This document shows, piece after piece, positions 1-13,034 of a stretch of DNA of 64,000 nt (position 1 is its first letter; every line of letters begins with the position of its first letter). The stretch is taken from assembly GCA_021030905.1 (NCBI GenBank), contig JAGFMI010000016.1, positions 806,001 to 870,000 of the forward strand, in the 5' to 3' direction. The notes beneath the pieces are model-generated. The model saw only the letters and a program-made list of their open reading frames with translations. It was not told where the DNA came from and did not search any database. Source of the DNA: Pyrenula massariospora. Its lineage: Eukaryota > Ascomycota > Eurotiomycetes > Pyrenulales > Pyrenulaceae. The position numbers and the translations under genes are program-made.

Positions 1-214
1 GCTCGTCTACCTGAGACCCCAAACACTACTGCGCACAACAGGCCGATCTTTGCAGGAACACTATTCACACGACTAGACTTATTTGGCTATGTTGTGAACT
101 GCTAATTATTTTCAGTCGATTTTGGATTGTTCATCGGCGAGATCAAGTTAATCAAGGGCCATCGCTGAATCTATAGGAAGGCGATCTATATAGACCTACC
201 ACGTGAATATCGCT

Positions 215-3200
215 ATGGCGAACAGATATTCGACCTATTCACAGATATCAAATCCCGCTCCTACCCGTTCACCAGCACAGCAATCAACCCAAGTCTCGAC
301 AACCACGCTACTTAATGCCCTCCATATCATTTATACATCCGGTGAACCTTACCAATTGGATGCCAGCACAAGCCTTGCAGTGAATACGTGGTTGACAGCA
401 GTCGCGCCAAGTCAAGATGGGACCGCGGGGGGAGCATATGACAAACATCTTGCCACAACCGCATGGGAGCATGCCAGAAGAAGAGCAGAAGACGGCTGCA
501 TAATACTCGCGTAAGAACTCTTATTTTCTGTGGCCTTTCGGAAGCTAACGTCTGTGTGCAATTAGATCACTGCACCGTTCGACACCTTCATTACTGTCCC
601 CTTTCCTCTCAGCTCTCCCTTTAAATATACCTCCGATCGTGCAGACCGCGCTTGCGTCGATTCGGCCTTTTCTCACCTCGGTCACTCCGTTCAATGCATC
701 TACACCCCATCACTCGGCTCTAGCGATCAAATGTTCTCTCACACTTGCTGGCAAATTGACGGGACTCAGCCTCTCGCTGTCAACGTCAGGGATCGATGTG
801 TCAGCTGGCCTACTGGATATACCTCCTGAACCCGGGTTTCGCGCCTTTGACGTTTTCTACTACCTTCTAACGTCTGCTTCTACGCCCGCCGAACGAGAAT
901 TTCTAGGCTTGAAAGTACCAAACGCCTATTCGCTTCTTAACAAATCTTCCACGTACACACCTCCCTCTTACTTACCAACAGCTGACGATGCAGCTGCTGC
1001 AGAGGACTTCAGAGCTTCGCTGAAAGCTATTGGTATTAAAGGTTCTGCTCAGCGAGGATTACTCTCCGTATTGGCTGGATTGCTCAAGCTTGGTGAGACG
1101 ACAGGATTTTTAGTAGACTCGGAAGTCTTAGAGGACATTTGTGAAGATGTTAGTGGATTGCTCGGAGTTGAACCAGAAGTTCTTATGCACAAATGTGACA
1201 CTGGCGAAAGGGAGGTGCTCATCGCAGGTGTATACGAAGCCTTGGTCGATTGGGTCATCGATAAGGCCAACATCGCCATCCGGGAAGAATTCTCAACTGA
1301 TCGTTCTGCGGGAAATTCAGGCTCGTCCTCGCCTGCGCCAGATGAAGACGTAGAAGATGGCGTCAGCATTACAGTCATCGAGATACCAGGCGAAGCATTG
1401 GGAAAAGCTATTGCGCTACGCGGTGTATTTGACGACTCCCTAGGCATCAATGCTGAAATGAAAGAAGATGGCGTTGATGTGATCTCGGCTGGTCATTCGG
1501 TCTTGAAAGAGATGTCAAATGCGGTAGCAGAAGTTGAGGCAGACCTTGGCGTATCTGCGGGACCTCTGGGCCGAGAAAGAGAATACGATCATGACCGTCG
1601 CCAGAATGTGCTAGAAAAAGTTGGAATTGAAGCCGAGTCTGACAGTTTCTTAAAACAACTCCTCTATCCCGTAGATGGAGAAGAGTTGAATTATGGCAAA
1701 TGGGGTCGCTTTGACTTGCCCGCCGTGGTGGAGAGTAGTCGCGTGTGGTATCAGCTCTCGCTGCATCCAACTGATGAGCCTCCTTCAGCTCTTGCCTCCA
1801 AGCCATCCACTACGTCGGCCTGGTCTGCGGGAGCGGTTTCCAGGCAGCTCCGAGCCTGGCGGCTGCCAGAATGGGCCAATCGTCGCAACAAAAATCTTGA
1901 TTTCACGGCCGACTTCGACGTTGACGAATTTTGCAACCGCTACGCGCGCCTTGGATGTACAGAAGGTAAAGATGGCGTCGAAAGCTGGATACTACAACGT
2001 GGTTGGAGTAACGGAGAGGTCGTGATCGGCAATGAGAGGATTTGGATGCGAGAGGCTGCTTGGTGGGAAGCAGAATCAATGCTTGATCTCAAGGCTGCCG
2101 ATCTAAACCCTCAGAGCTCTCTCTCATTTAACCAGAGTCAGATGGGCGTAAATCCTTTCGACACTGGCTATTCAGCAACCCCGCCCGTCCCCGCGACTGG
2201 CGGATTCTTCCCTGCAATGGGCGAGAACATGAGCGTCCAAGGAAGTCGGGACAATCTTCTTTCAGAACGGAAGAGTATGGTAGGTGGAGCTGTCGATGCT
2301 GCTCGGTCTATTGCTCCGACCGTTGCTCGTACTGTGCGTACAGCTGGCGGCGATTACGGCCTTGGAGCTAAAGGCGATGACACCCGACATGATATAGGCT
2401 ATTATGATCAAGACACAGGCCAATGGATTGGAGCTCTTGATCCCGAATTTGGCGACCCTAAACAAGTTGAATCTAAGGTAACCTCAAGGACAAGGCAGAT
2501 TTGGGTTGGCTTCGTGTGGACTCTCACATTTTGGATCCCATCATTGCTCCTGCGATACGTTGGAAGGATGAAACGGCCTGACGTGCGTATGGCATGGAGA
2601 GAAAAGCTTGTTTTGATAATGCTCATTTTTCTTGTGAATGCTGCCATTATCTTCTACATCATTGAGTTCGGCACATTGTTGTGTCCTAACTACGACAAGG
2701 CCTGGAGTAGCAAGGAAGTATCTTATCACCAAGGGGACGACGATTTCTTTGTCAGCATTCATGGAAAAGTCTATGATATCAGCAAATTCTGGAAAGTACC
2801 GCATGGAACGCCAGGTCGACAAACAACGAAAACCGACATGCAGCCTTTCTCCGGCCAAAATCTTGATGCCTATTTCCCACCGCCGCTCAGTCGAGCTTGT
2901 CCTGGTCTCAATATCGACGACACAGTCGTAATGCAGAACAACAACACCAACGCTGTGATGTATCCCCAAGCAAAGCATACTTCTGGACCCATACTTCAAC
3001 CCAATCCAAATACTGGGCTTCACTCGTGGGACTGGTATGAGAAGAAATTTTCGCCCAAGATTACGGATTATTATAAGGGTGATCTCGTGGTCAAGAAGGG
3101 CGACGTACACTCACAGGGACAGAATGACGGCCGTCAATGGGTGATCATCAATAACGGCATCTACGACTTGACTGATTACTTTTATACTCAAGGAGTCATG

Positions 3201-5664
3201 GACCAGTACCATACCTACAAGTTTTTCCCCTCCGCGGTCGAGGATATTGTCAAGAACAATCCAGGAAATGACGTGACTGACCAATGGGGCAACAGCGCAT
3301 CTTTCTTGAACAGTCTCAATTGCATGAAAGACGCATTTTACGTGGGAAAGATTGATTTCCGTGATACTCCGAAGTGTCAAGTGAATAGCTATCTTCTCCT
3401 TGCTTTCTCGATCATTCTATGCACAGTCATCCTAACAAAATTCTTGTCCGCACTCCAATTTGGGTCAAAACGACGACCTGTACCTCAAGACAAGTTTGTC
3501 ATCTGTCAAGTTCCTGCCTATACTGAGGGTGAAGATCAGTTGAGGAAGGGACTTGATTCTTTGACAGCCCTTCAATACGATAACAAGCGGAAGCTTATTT
3601 GTGTCATCTGCGACGGGATGATTGTCGGGGGTGGCAATGATCGACCTACCCCGAAAATCGTTCTCGACATTCTTGGTGTTGATCCAAAGACGGACCCACC
3701 TGCACTTCCATTCAAATCTGTTGGGAATGGAAGCGAGCAACTCAATTATGGCAAGGTCTACTCGGGCTTGTATGAGTACGAAGGAAACGTTGTGCCTTAC
3801 ATAGTGGTGGTCAAGGTCGGCAAGGAGTCCGAACAATCCAAGAGCAAACCTGGTAACAGAGGCAAGCGGGACTCCCAGATCCTTCTGCTACAGTTCCTCA
3901 ACCGTGTTCATCATCGAGCGCCAATGTCACCATTGGAACTAGAGATGTTCCACCAGATCAACAACATTATTGGCGTGGATCCCGAGCTGTACGAATATCT
4001 GTTGATGGTCGACGCCGACACAAGCGTGAGAGAAGACTCTCTCAACCGGCTCGTAGCGAGCTGCGCAAATGATGCCAAGATTGCAGGCATCTGTGGAGAG
4101 ACAAGTCTCGAAAATGAGGAGCGCAGTTGGTGGACAATGATTCAGGTCTATGAGTACTATATCTCTCATCACTTAGCCAAGGCCTTTGAATCTCTGTTTG
4201 GCAGCGTAACTTGTCTGCCCGGATGGTAAGACCCTTTCCTCCCCTCGCATTGGTCGACACTAACTTGTCAGTTTCTGCATGTACCGTCTGAGAACAGCCG
4301 ACAAAGGTCGTCCACTGATTATCTCTGATAAAGTCATTTCCGAGTACGCCGACTGCGAGGTGGACACGCTTCACAAGAAAAACTTGCTTGCGCTGGGGGA
4401 AGATCGCTTCTTGACAACTCTAATGACGAAGCATTTCCCAGCGATGCGGTACAAGTTTGTTGCCGATGCTTTTGCCAACACCGCGGCTCCTGAAACCTGG
4501 TCAGTGCTACTTTCGCAACGACGAAGATGGATCAATAGTACGATTCACAACCTGGCGGAACTTGTCTTCCTGAAGGACATGTGTGGCTTCTGCTGCTTCA
4601 GCATGAGATTCGTAGTCTTCATCGACCTCTTTGGAACACTGATCCTGCCTGCGACTTGCGTCTACTTAGGCTACCTGATCTATCGTGTTGCGACTCATAC
4701 CGGGCAGATTCCTTACGTCTCAATCGCCATGATCGCAGCGGTGTACGGCTTACAGGCGGTGATTTTCATTCTCCGGCGACAGTGGCAGCACGTGGGATGG
4801 ATGATCATTTACATCCTCGCCTTCCCGATCTATGCCTTTATCCTTCCGGTGTATTCGTTTTGGAATCAAGACAATTTTTCGTGGGGCAATACTCGAATTG
4901 TCATCGGAGAAAAGGGTAATAAACAGATCATTGCCGTGAACGATGACGGTTTCGACCCGAGATCAATACCGCTTCAACGTTGGGACGACTACGCGCTCGC
5001 CAACAATCTACCTGGCCGTCGCGGAATGCCCGGGGGCGCTATGCAGGAGAAGTTCTATCCCGAGGGAGGCTACTCTGACGACCCTGGTGTCGAGATGGAC
5101 GATATGCAGTCACAATATTCCTCCGTGCGGCCCGCAAGCACGGTTCTCACCGGCTTCCCTCGCCACCAGTCCCAGTATTCTATTGGCATGGGTCCATACA
5201 TGGCACCTCCGCTATCACAGTCGCCAGTCGCGTTTAACAACCCGAACCGTATGTCGACCATGACGGGACTTAGCCAATATCGTGATGCGCCTGTGTCAGT
5301 TCATGGACGCCCTACAAGCATGGCCACGCCTGAGATGAACGCTTTCAGTGCCAGCCGGCCAAGTGTGGCCGGGTTCCAGAGCTCGGACAATCTGCTTTCG
5401 CCACAGGTTCAGCGACAGTCCACCGCCGGCTTCCCCAGTCGGCCCACTTCTAGTGTGCTGGACTTCCGATCTGCACTTAGCAGCGGTCCTGACGAGAGTG
5501 CCATTGTGGAAGCGGTGCAAAGTGTTCTGAACGAGGTAGATTTGGACAATGTTACGAAGAAGCAGGTTCGGGCGCTTGTGGAGCAGAGGCTTCAAAGTGA
5601 ACTTTCGGGAGAGAAGAAAGCTTTCCTAGACCGGCAGATTGATGATGAGCTTGCGAACATGTAA
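215..5664 (+). CDS. class VI chitin synthase with myosin-like N-terminal domain (CsmB type)
   Basis: Polymerises N-acetylglucosamine from UDP-GlcNAc into cell-wall chitin at the plasma membrane. Exons 215-510, 566-4225 and 4272-5664 give 1782 residues, the usual class VI length. Visible in order: a short myosin-motor-like region with no P-loop (class V enzymes have one); membrane segments near residues 744-802; a cytochrome b5-like region near 818; another membrane segment near 1040; the GT2 core with VDADTSV near 1244, GEDRFLT near 1361 and catalytic QRRRW near 1401; more membrane helices at about 1432-1516; and a C-terminal DEK-type domain near 1726-1782. A GTG upstream at 203 is ignored; ATG 215 is the first ATG in frame. 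Intron 1 has a GCTAACG branch site. In other filamentous ascomycetes a class V synthase often lies head to head with this gene; that position is outside the window. Confidence 0.95.
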
Positions 5665-6530
5665 ACAGCATGGGTTTTGCTAGTCTTTGGTGTCATTGGA
5701 AAGGGATTTGCCGTTGTTGCTGGCGTTGTCGGTCTTAGCGTCAAAAGCAGATGTGGTGCATGGGTGAGGCGCATGGGAGTTGGAATCTTTGAAGCATCTG
5801 TCCACTGCGGGGATATGGTCTTACCCATTGTCTGGTGTGGATTGTCTATGATAAAAATTCTAGGTAGAAAGAATAATACGAGAGCGTGTAATCGATGGAG
5901 CCAATTATTTCGTCACGCTATATTTCCTTTCGCCTCCTATCACTGACTTGGTCCGGGTTAAGCCGCTGACGACAAAGGCGCCACAAAGCTTGCGTAAAGC
6001 TTGTTTCTGACCTGCTCCACTCCCACGGGGACCAATTGACGCGAACAATTCCTCACTTCCTGGCTGGCCATCCTCAGCCAGAGCCGTTAGTGCCAAGATT
6101 CATTGGCACAGGCGTCACCGTCATCACCCTGAGTCTGCGCCTTCAACGGCCTTCCACGGGACAGCTGGAGCATGCCGTGCGGGCGAGGACGCTACCAGAG
6201 CGTGGCCTTGGAAACATGCGTCAAATAATATCTAAGCCACATAATGCTCCGGAGAGTGAGCATTCTAATTTCTGTTCTGCTTCTTCGCATGAATTGGTTT
6301 GTCTTCCTCTCACACTCCATGTCCTGATCTCTCTCTCCAAGCGCATGAGACCAGCAGAAGCTGTCGCAACAGTAATACCTCGCTCCTCTTGTTGAAACGG
6401 CAACCTTGACAAAAACCTGAGCTCCAATGCGGATGACGTTTGATATTGCAGACTAAGAGTAGATTGCTTTTCTAGGGAAAGGTTTCACGTTTCTCGACTT
6501 GTCTCAAGCGTACCCTTCCGTCTCTAGACA
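5665..6530. other. intergenic
   Basis: 3' flank of the chitin synthase and promoter of the phospholipase D-like gene. The short open frames here do not resemble proteins. No RNA gene or repeat was seen. Confidence 0.6.
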
Positions 6531-8705
6531 ATGTCAGTTATTTCGCACCACGACACCACAATATCTGACAAAGTCTACGACCTCTGCCGCGATAGCAAAA
6601 GTATTACCAACGAATTGGCGAAGACCCCGGAAGAAGAACCTTCACATATAGCCCACCACCTAGATGGAGAAAACTTTTCTCACCCAGCTCCTCAAGGCTG
6701 GCTAGAACACCCGTCGTACACTGACGAGGATCTTCAGCGAGCTCGCAAATGTGGAAATTGGGGAGACACGCAACTGAGCAATCTCTTTCTCAGGGTTCGT
6801 GTCGTGGCACCCACTACATTTAGAGTATGAATAAAGCTTACATCTCTCACAGGCTTATCACGATGTCCTTACTTCGCTTAACCATCATCACCTTGCTGGA
6901 ATCTGCTCTCCAAGTCTCCTCGGAAGCTCAGGCGCTATCCCGCTGACTGTAATCTCTACATTGCCGGACATATGTCGCCATGCTTCGAACCTGATCATTA
7001 GAGCAGAGAAAGAAGTCTTCCTCGCCACAAACTTTTGGGCTCATTCGGACGCTTCCACGTTCATCACGAACGCTTTAAAAGAGTTATCCAGGCGGGCAGG
7101 CCAGAGGGCTCAGAAATGCGTCGTCAAAGTTTTGTATGATCGAGGTAATCTCAAGCAGGTCCTCGATAACCACCAAATTGTGGATCATGCTACCTACACG
7201 ACGGGGCAAGTAAAACTTCCTTCACCAGAAGAGGTGCCCAACCTAGATATGGAGGTAATGAACTTTCATCGCCCACCACTAGGAACCTTCCATGCCAAAT
7301 TTATGATCGTTGACCGGAAAATCGCGCTCACACAAAGTAACAATATCGTTGACAACGACAATTTAGAGATGATGACGCAGCTGGAAGGTCCCATTGTGGA
7401 TTCTATGTACGACATGGCGCTGCTGACCTGGCACAAATCTATGAAACCTCCATTACCATGTCTCAAACAGTCGGCAGCGTCATTGGGTTTCAGCAGCACG
7501 AGCCTGGATGCGCACAAGGAAATGTTCGATCAGAACGGAGTTTATAAAAGGCCGAGGTTGTCCTTAGGAAACCCTAGTCTTCCAGAGGATACATTTCTGA
7601 CAACCTGTAGCGTTGATACCCTAAAGACTCTCAACTTGCCCGAGCACACCACAAGCGACCCGCACTATGACGAGGACATTGCTTCTGAGGTCCTCCGATC
7701 CCAAAGCGCATTGAATCCGCGGCAAGGAGAAAACATCCTTCAAGCAACGACCCGTCATCTCAGTATATCTCCCGAAAGCCCATTACTTTGCTTGCAGTCT
7801 TCTAACTTCCCGCAGACACAACCATCCAACCCTCAACAGTCGGGTCCGCCCCGAATGACCCTAATGCTAGTCCAATGACACCCTATATCCCCCACCCTCC
7901 CCACCCTTCCTTCCCCATCGCCCTCGTCTGCCGCCCGCCCTTCGGCCCTCCCGCCATGACCCACATCGTCAACCCCCAAAACGCCGCCTTCCTCTCCGCC
8001 ATCGCCAATGCCCGCCGCGACATCTTCATCCAGACGCCCAACCTCAACGCCGCCGCCCTGCAACCCGCCCTTCTCGCCGCCGTCCGCCGCAAGGTCCACG
8101 TCACCTACTACGTCTGCCTCGGCTACAACGACGGCGGGGAACTGCTGCCGTACCAAGGGGGCGTCAACGAGATGGTGGCGCATCAACTGTACGGCCAGCT
8201 CGGCCGTGACGAGAGGGAGTTTCTGGACGTGTATTATTACGTGGGAAAGGATATGAAGACGCCGATCCACAATTCGAAGAAGCAGCGGAGTTGTCACATT
8301 AAGTTAATGATTGTGGATGGGGAGATTGCGATTCAGGGGTCTGGGAATCAGGATACGCAGAGCTGGTGTCATTCTCAAGAAGTGAATGTTTTGATTGATT
8401 CGAAGAAGGTGTGTGAGACGTGGAGGAGGGGGATTGAGGATAACCAGAATACGAGGCTGTATGGGAAGGCGGAGAAGTTTTCAAGGAAAAAGAAGGCAGC
8501 GGAGGAGTATGGGAAATTAGGCTCTGGAGAGAGTAAGATCGATGAGGAAGAGGAGGAAGACGATGAGAACGTTGGATGCTGGGTTGATCCGGAGACTGGA
8601 AAGCAGGCTGAGGGCGCGGTGGGCATTAATCCCGGGAGGTTTTCTTGGGCAAGAGGCGCAATCGGGGCAGTCCAGAGAGTCAGGGGAATGGGAGGATTTG
8701 GGTGA
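6531..8705 (+). CDS. phospholipase D-like protein with two HKD motifs
   Basis: Member of the PLD/transphosphatidylase superfamily, which cleaves or transfers phosphodiester groups; the fungal branch resembles cardiolipin-synthase-like proteins, but the substrate is not shown. Exons 6531-6794, 6853-7762 and 7816-8705 give 687 residues. HKD motif 1 is HAKFMIVD near residue 235 and motif 2 is HIKLMIVD near 553, followed by GSGNQD. Junction 1 (LFLR to AYHD) is clear. Junction 2 is less certain: donor GTATAT at 7763, acceptor at 7815; an acceptor at 7839 would also keep frame. The C-terminal part has an acidic stretch near 8540-8570. Third positions switch from C-rich (7875-8140) to G-rich (8160-8705) within exon 3. 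Confidence 0.85.
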
Positions 8706-9533
8706 GGTCACCAATGTATCCAATTGGGATTGGAGATACTGTACATTGCCGCCCAAGAATGAAGATACTCATCCTAGCCAACCGTACCAGCAGCATGAGC
8801 CTTCCTTGGCGGAAAATATGACCGACAGTGTCAGCTGCAGCCACCCGGTTAGGCGTCCACGGGTAGCCACGTGGGAGCGGCGGTCGACCTGCAGGTCGGA
8901 TATCAGTCTCACCAGAAATCCTAGAGCTATTTTTCGTCCGAATGAGGAACGGATGGGCATGGATTTCTGATAGCATTGGTGTTATCTAATATACACAATC
9001 CTGTGAAAGTGAATGCCTACGTCATCCCTTTTGGGAGAGATCCCCACATGCGGAAAGAGAGCCATGCGGGGAGCATTCTCCCGATGCATCGCGCCGAAGT
9101 CGGTGCATGCCAGTGAACCCCTCACTAAGTAACCGTTGACTTTTTTTTGGTGAAAAGGTTGACTCTGCAGAGTAGGCAGAAAGCGGTGAACAGAAAGGTT
9201 GCTGTGTCGCAATTGTCAACACGTTTCACACGAGACTGGCGTCTTCGTCACATGATTCGCAAGTCAGGACACTTGGGGTTTAAAAGATTTAATATTAGAT
9301 CAAAAAGAGTAGCTGACACTGGAAAGGAGACCTTTCTGTGCGATTTATCTATTTGACCTGGTTGAAAAAAGTTTCGCTAGCCTTTGGAGATTAGATCTTC
9401 CTAGATTTCAATTTCAACTTATACCTTGGCCTTTCAACAACTAACTCTAATCAAACAAGAAACGGGATAGGGCGAGGGACAAGGAGGATAGGGATTGGGA
9501 TCGATCATCCGTGGACATCTATCTGGCCAAAAG
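8706..9533. other. intergenic; promoter and leader of the ThDP enzyme gene
   Basis: Holds a 14-bp perfect palindrome at 8885-8898 (CGACCTGCAGGTCG) next to a CACGTG, and a pyrimidine-rich stretch at about 9395-9470 that looks like a transcription start region. No gene seen. Confidence 0.5.
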
Positions 9534-11508
9534 ATGTAAGAGTCTCACGAGCTAGGGCTGAGCCGATTTCGCTGACCCGGTCCTCAGGGTGTACACCGCT
9601 TCCTTTGCCTTCTTCGAGGCGATATGGGAGGTAAATCATTCAATCCCAAGCTTCCGGTCTCTGGCAGAATATCTAAGCTTACTTAGGCGGGCGTCACCCA
9701 TTGCTTCGTTAACCTTGGATCGGATCACCCCTCCATCATAGAGGCAATCGTGAAAGGTCAGAATGAGAAAAAAGGACAATTTCCTCAGATCATCACATGT
9801 CCGAACGAGGTATGTGGTGGGGAGAAAGGGCTACTAGATAGCTCTGCTTACTATGAAACTCTCACAGATGGTCGCTCTCTCCATGGCTGATGGTTTCGCC
9901 CGATTAACTGGCAAGCCTCAATGCGTCATAGTCCATGTCGACGTCGGAACACAAGGACTTGGTGCAGCAGTTCACAATGCCTCCTGCGGCCGAGCGCCTG
10001 TGTTGATATTTGCCGGTCTTTCCCCGTATACAATCGAAGGCGAGGCAAGAGGTTCCCGGACAGAGTACATCCACTGGATCCAAGACGTACCAGACCAGAA
10101 GGCTATCGTGTCTCAGTATTGTCGATACACAGGAGAGATAAAGAGCGGGAAGAACGTCAAGCAGATCGTTAACAGAGCCTTGCAATTTGCGACGCAGGAT
10201 CCACAAGGTCCGGTATATATCGTTGGTGCAAGAGAAGCGATGGAGGAAGACTTGGAACCCTATCACCTGGACCAAACAGTGTGGGGCCGAATTGGGCCAT
10301 CAGCATTGCCAACAGAAGCCGTCGAGCTCATCGCAGAGCACTTGGTCACAGCCAAAGAGCCGCTCCTCATAACAGGATATAGCGGACGAAAAGCATCGGC
10401 GGTAGAGGGGTTGATCAAGCTCGCAGATCTTGTCAAAGGTCTCAAGGTCCTCGATACGGGAGGCTGTGACATGTGCTTTCCAGCAGATCACAGGGCTTCT
10501 CTAGGGCTTCGGTATGGCGTTGAGGATAACATAAAAACTGCAGATTTTATTCTGGTGATTGATTGTGATGTACCTTGGATACCGACTCAGTGCAAACCAA
10601 AGCCGGACGCTAAGATTATCCACGTGGATGTGGACGTCTTGAAACAGCAGATGCCTGTCTTTTATATTCCTGCGTTAGCAAGATATAGAGCCGACTCTGC
10701 GGTGATGTTCAAACAGGTTATTGACTTTCTTTCAGCCCATGAAACATACTCGAAAGTACTGTCCGGTGAGGAGTTCTCAACACGATGGGAGAAGCTTGGA
10801 CAGTCATATCAGAATCGGCTCCAGATAATAAAAGAGCTTGGAAATCTGCCATCAGATCGCAACGCCTTTCTCAATGCTTCAAATTTAACCGCTGCAGTCC
10901 GCCAAGCCTGCCCAAAGGATACAATTTGGGCGATTGAAGCAGTCACACAAACGGCTTTTGTGGCCGACCAAATTGGCGCGACTTTCCCGAATTCCTGGAT
11001 AAACTGTGGCGGTGGAGGTCTTGGCTGGTCGGGAGGAGGCACGTTAGGAATCAAGCTTGCTAGCGACGCTGAAGCCGGAGGCCCGGGAAAAGGCAAATTT
11101 GTTTGTCAGATTGTGGGTGATGGAACGTACCTCTTCAGCGTGCCAGGATCTGTGTACTGGATTAGCGAGCGGTACAAGATCCCTATTTTGACTATTGTTC
11201 TGAATAACCACGGGTGGAACGCACCGCGGAAATCGCTGCTGCTAGTCCATCCGGAAGGTGAAGGCTCGAAAGTTAGTAATGAGGAACTGAACATTTCATT
11301 TCGGCCTACGCCTGACTATGCTGGGATCGCAAAGGCTGCTTCTGGCGGAAAGATATGGGCTGCTCAGGCATGTTGTGTGGGAGAGCTGGATGATTTATTG
11401 CCTAAGGCGGTCGAGAGCGTGATGAACGGGACAACAGCAGTGTTAGAAGCGCAGCTGGAAGGTAAGGAAGGGAAATATGGAGGTGACAAAGCCGTGCTAG
11501 TCGGCTGA
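9534..11508 (+). CDS. thiamine-diphosphate-dependent enzyme (acetolactate synthase/decarboxylase superfamily)
   Basis: ThDP enzyme acting on 2-keto acid type substrates; the exact reaction cannot be told. Coding pieces: 9534-9535 (only A and T), 9588-9630, 9687-9809 and 9868-11508, giving 602 residues. The start codon is split: AT before a GTAAGA donor, G after a TCAG acceptor with a CTGAC branch site. No other ATG lies in frame upstream, and the joined product starts M-V-Y-T-A-S, which agrees with my recollection of this family. Visible motifs: the cofactor-activating Glu56 (CPNE) at the end of exon 3, and the ThDP/Mg motif GDG near residue 473 with NN near 502. No organelle signal is seen. 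It sits singly between a PLD-like and a TatD gene. Confidence 0.85.
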
Positions 11509-11792
11509 GACAACAATGTGGTGCCGTGAAGGCAGGGCGTTAATGACATGGAACGTGATGATTATGGTTGGCCTTGTTCAGCACTCGCCGGCTACTCAGA
11601 TGACAGCTTAATATCTGAAATGCGAGCGTATGAAAATCTGTTGCTAACCGAGCAGAGAATTCACCACCTCAGGTACCATGATTGTAGGTCAAATACGTGA
11701 CACAGTAAGAATCCCAGCCTTCCGCGCTCATCAAAGGAGCTTCAATTTTCCGCTCTTGGCATTTATGACGTAGTGCCCACCACCAGAGAAGC

Positions 11793-13034
11793 ATGTGCAG
11801 AGAAACGCCGTCGAAATTTCAATATACAACACTTTATGCAGAAATCATGTCATCGAAAGAACCGCCTAGAAATGAATCTTTTCCGTGGCACCTCGGCGTT
11901 TTTGACGCCCACTGCCACCCCACAGACACTGTCTCTTCGCTCGACTCGATACCGGATATGCACGCCAAAGTTCTAACAATCATGGCCACAAGACCCGAGG
12001 ACCAAGAAATTGTGGTAGATACGGCTTCTCGATTTGGCCTTGACAAGCATGATGACTACATTCACGACCGGACGAAATGCATTCTTCCATCTTTTGGTTG
12101 GCACCCATGGTTCTCACACAAGCTTATTGACGATGGCTCTCTTTCTCCCGATTCCACCCCAGACAAGACAGCACACTACAAGAGCGTCCTATCGGGCGGT
12201 GAGCATGATGAAACATTCCTCGCAGCACTCCCTGACCCTGTTCCACTCTCCCGCTTTGTTTCTGAAACAGAATCCCGTCTCCGCGCCCACCCGCTCGCTC
12301 TCGTTGGAGAAGTAGGCTTAGATCGCTCTTTTCGGATCCCAACCAACTGGCTCCCAGATGAGCTTGAGAAAAGAGACCCCCGCTACACTCCAGGGTCGAG
12401 AGAAGGAAGGAAGCTGAGCCCTTACCGTGTACAATTGACGCACCAAAAGAAGGTTCTCAAGGCGCAGTTGGCGCTGGCTGGGAAGCTGCGGAGGCCTGTC
12501 AGTGTACATAGTGTTCAGGCACACGGCGCAGTGTTCGAGGTGCTGGAGGAGCTATGGAAAGGCCATAAGAGAGAGGTCTTAAGCCGGACGGAGAGGAAGA
12601 GGAGGGGAAGTGCGGAGGCGGCCCATCAATTAGATGAGGAGGAGAATCACGAGGAGGAGCATGGAAACGGAATCTCAAACAACGAAGTGAAGGAGCCGTT
12701 GCCGTATCCCCCAAGGATATGTATGCATTCGTATTCCGGGCCGCCGGATCCGCTGCCTCAGTTCCTGCATCCGAGCATTCCGGCAGAGGTTTTCTTTTCA
12801 TTTTCAAATGTAATCAATTTTTCGAATGGTGGTTTGGAGAAGGTTGAGGCGGTGATCAAAGCATTGCCGCAGGACAGGATACTGGTTGAGAGCGACCTGC
12901 ATACTGCGGGGGGGAAGATAGACGAGCTGTTGGAGGATAGTGTGCGAAGGGTGTGTCACTTACGAGGGTGGTTATTAGAAGATGGTGTTACGATATTAGG
13001 AAAGAATTGGAGGCGATTTGTTTTTGGAACTTAA
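11793..13034 (+). CDS. TatD-family metal-dependent hydrolase (Scn1/Cut9-interacting type)
   Basis: TatD-like amidohydrolase-fold nuclease, 413 residues with no intron. Metal-ligand motifs in order: DAHCHP near residue 38, GEVGLD near 172, VHSVQAHG near 237, MHSYSG near 310, and ESD near 370. This matches the fungal group around fission yeast Scn1 (Cut9-interacting). Compared with short bacterial TatD proteins it has an extra charged segment (about 270-300) rich in Glu, Asn and His. A second Met at 11847 (MSSKE) could be the true start, giving 395 residues. Composition shifts from C-rich near 12240-12300 to G-rich after about 12480. Confidence 0.85.
   Translation: MCRETPSKFQYTTLYAEIMSSKEPPRNESFPWHLGVFDAHCHPTDTVSSLDSIPDMHAKVLTIMATRPEDQEIVVDTASRFGLDKHDDYIHDRTKCILPSFGWHPWFSHKLIDDGSLSPDSTPDKTAHYKSVLSGGEHDETFLAALPDPVPLSRFVSETESRLRAHPLALVGEVGLDRSFRIPTNWLPDELEKRDPRYTPGSREGRKLSPYRVQLTHQKKVLKAQLALAGKLRRPVSVHSVQAHGAVFEVLEELWKGHKREVLSRTERKRRGSAEAAHQLDEEENHEEEHGNGISNNEVKEPLPYPPRICMHSYSGPPDPLPQFLHPSIPAEVFFSFSNVINFSNGGLEKVEAVIKALPQDRILVESDLHTAGGKIDELLEDSVRRVCHLRGWLLEDGVTILGKNWRRFVFGT

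Noticed and set aside
8883-8895. Cloning-vector polylinker contamination (SalI-PstI-like sequence)
   Set aside because: Only a 12-bp coincidence with vector sequence; the flanks do not continue as a polylinker.
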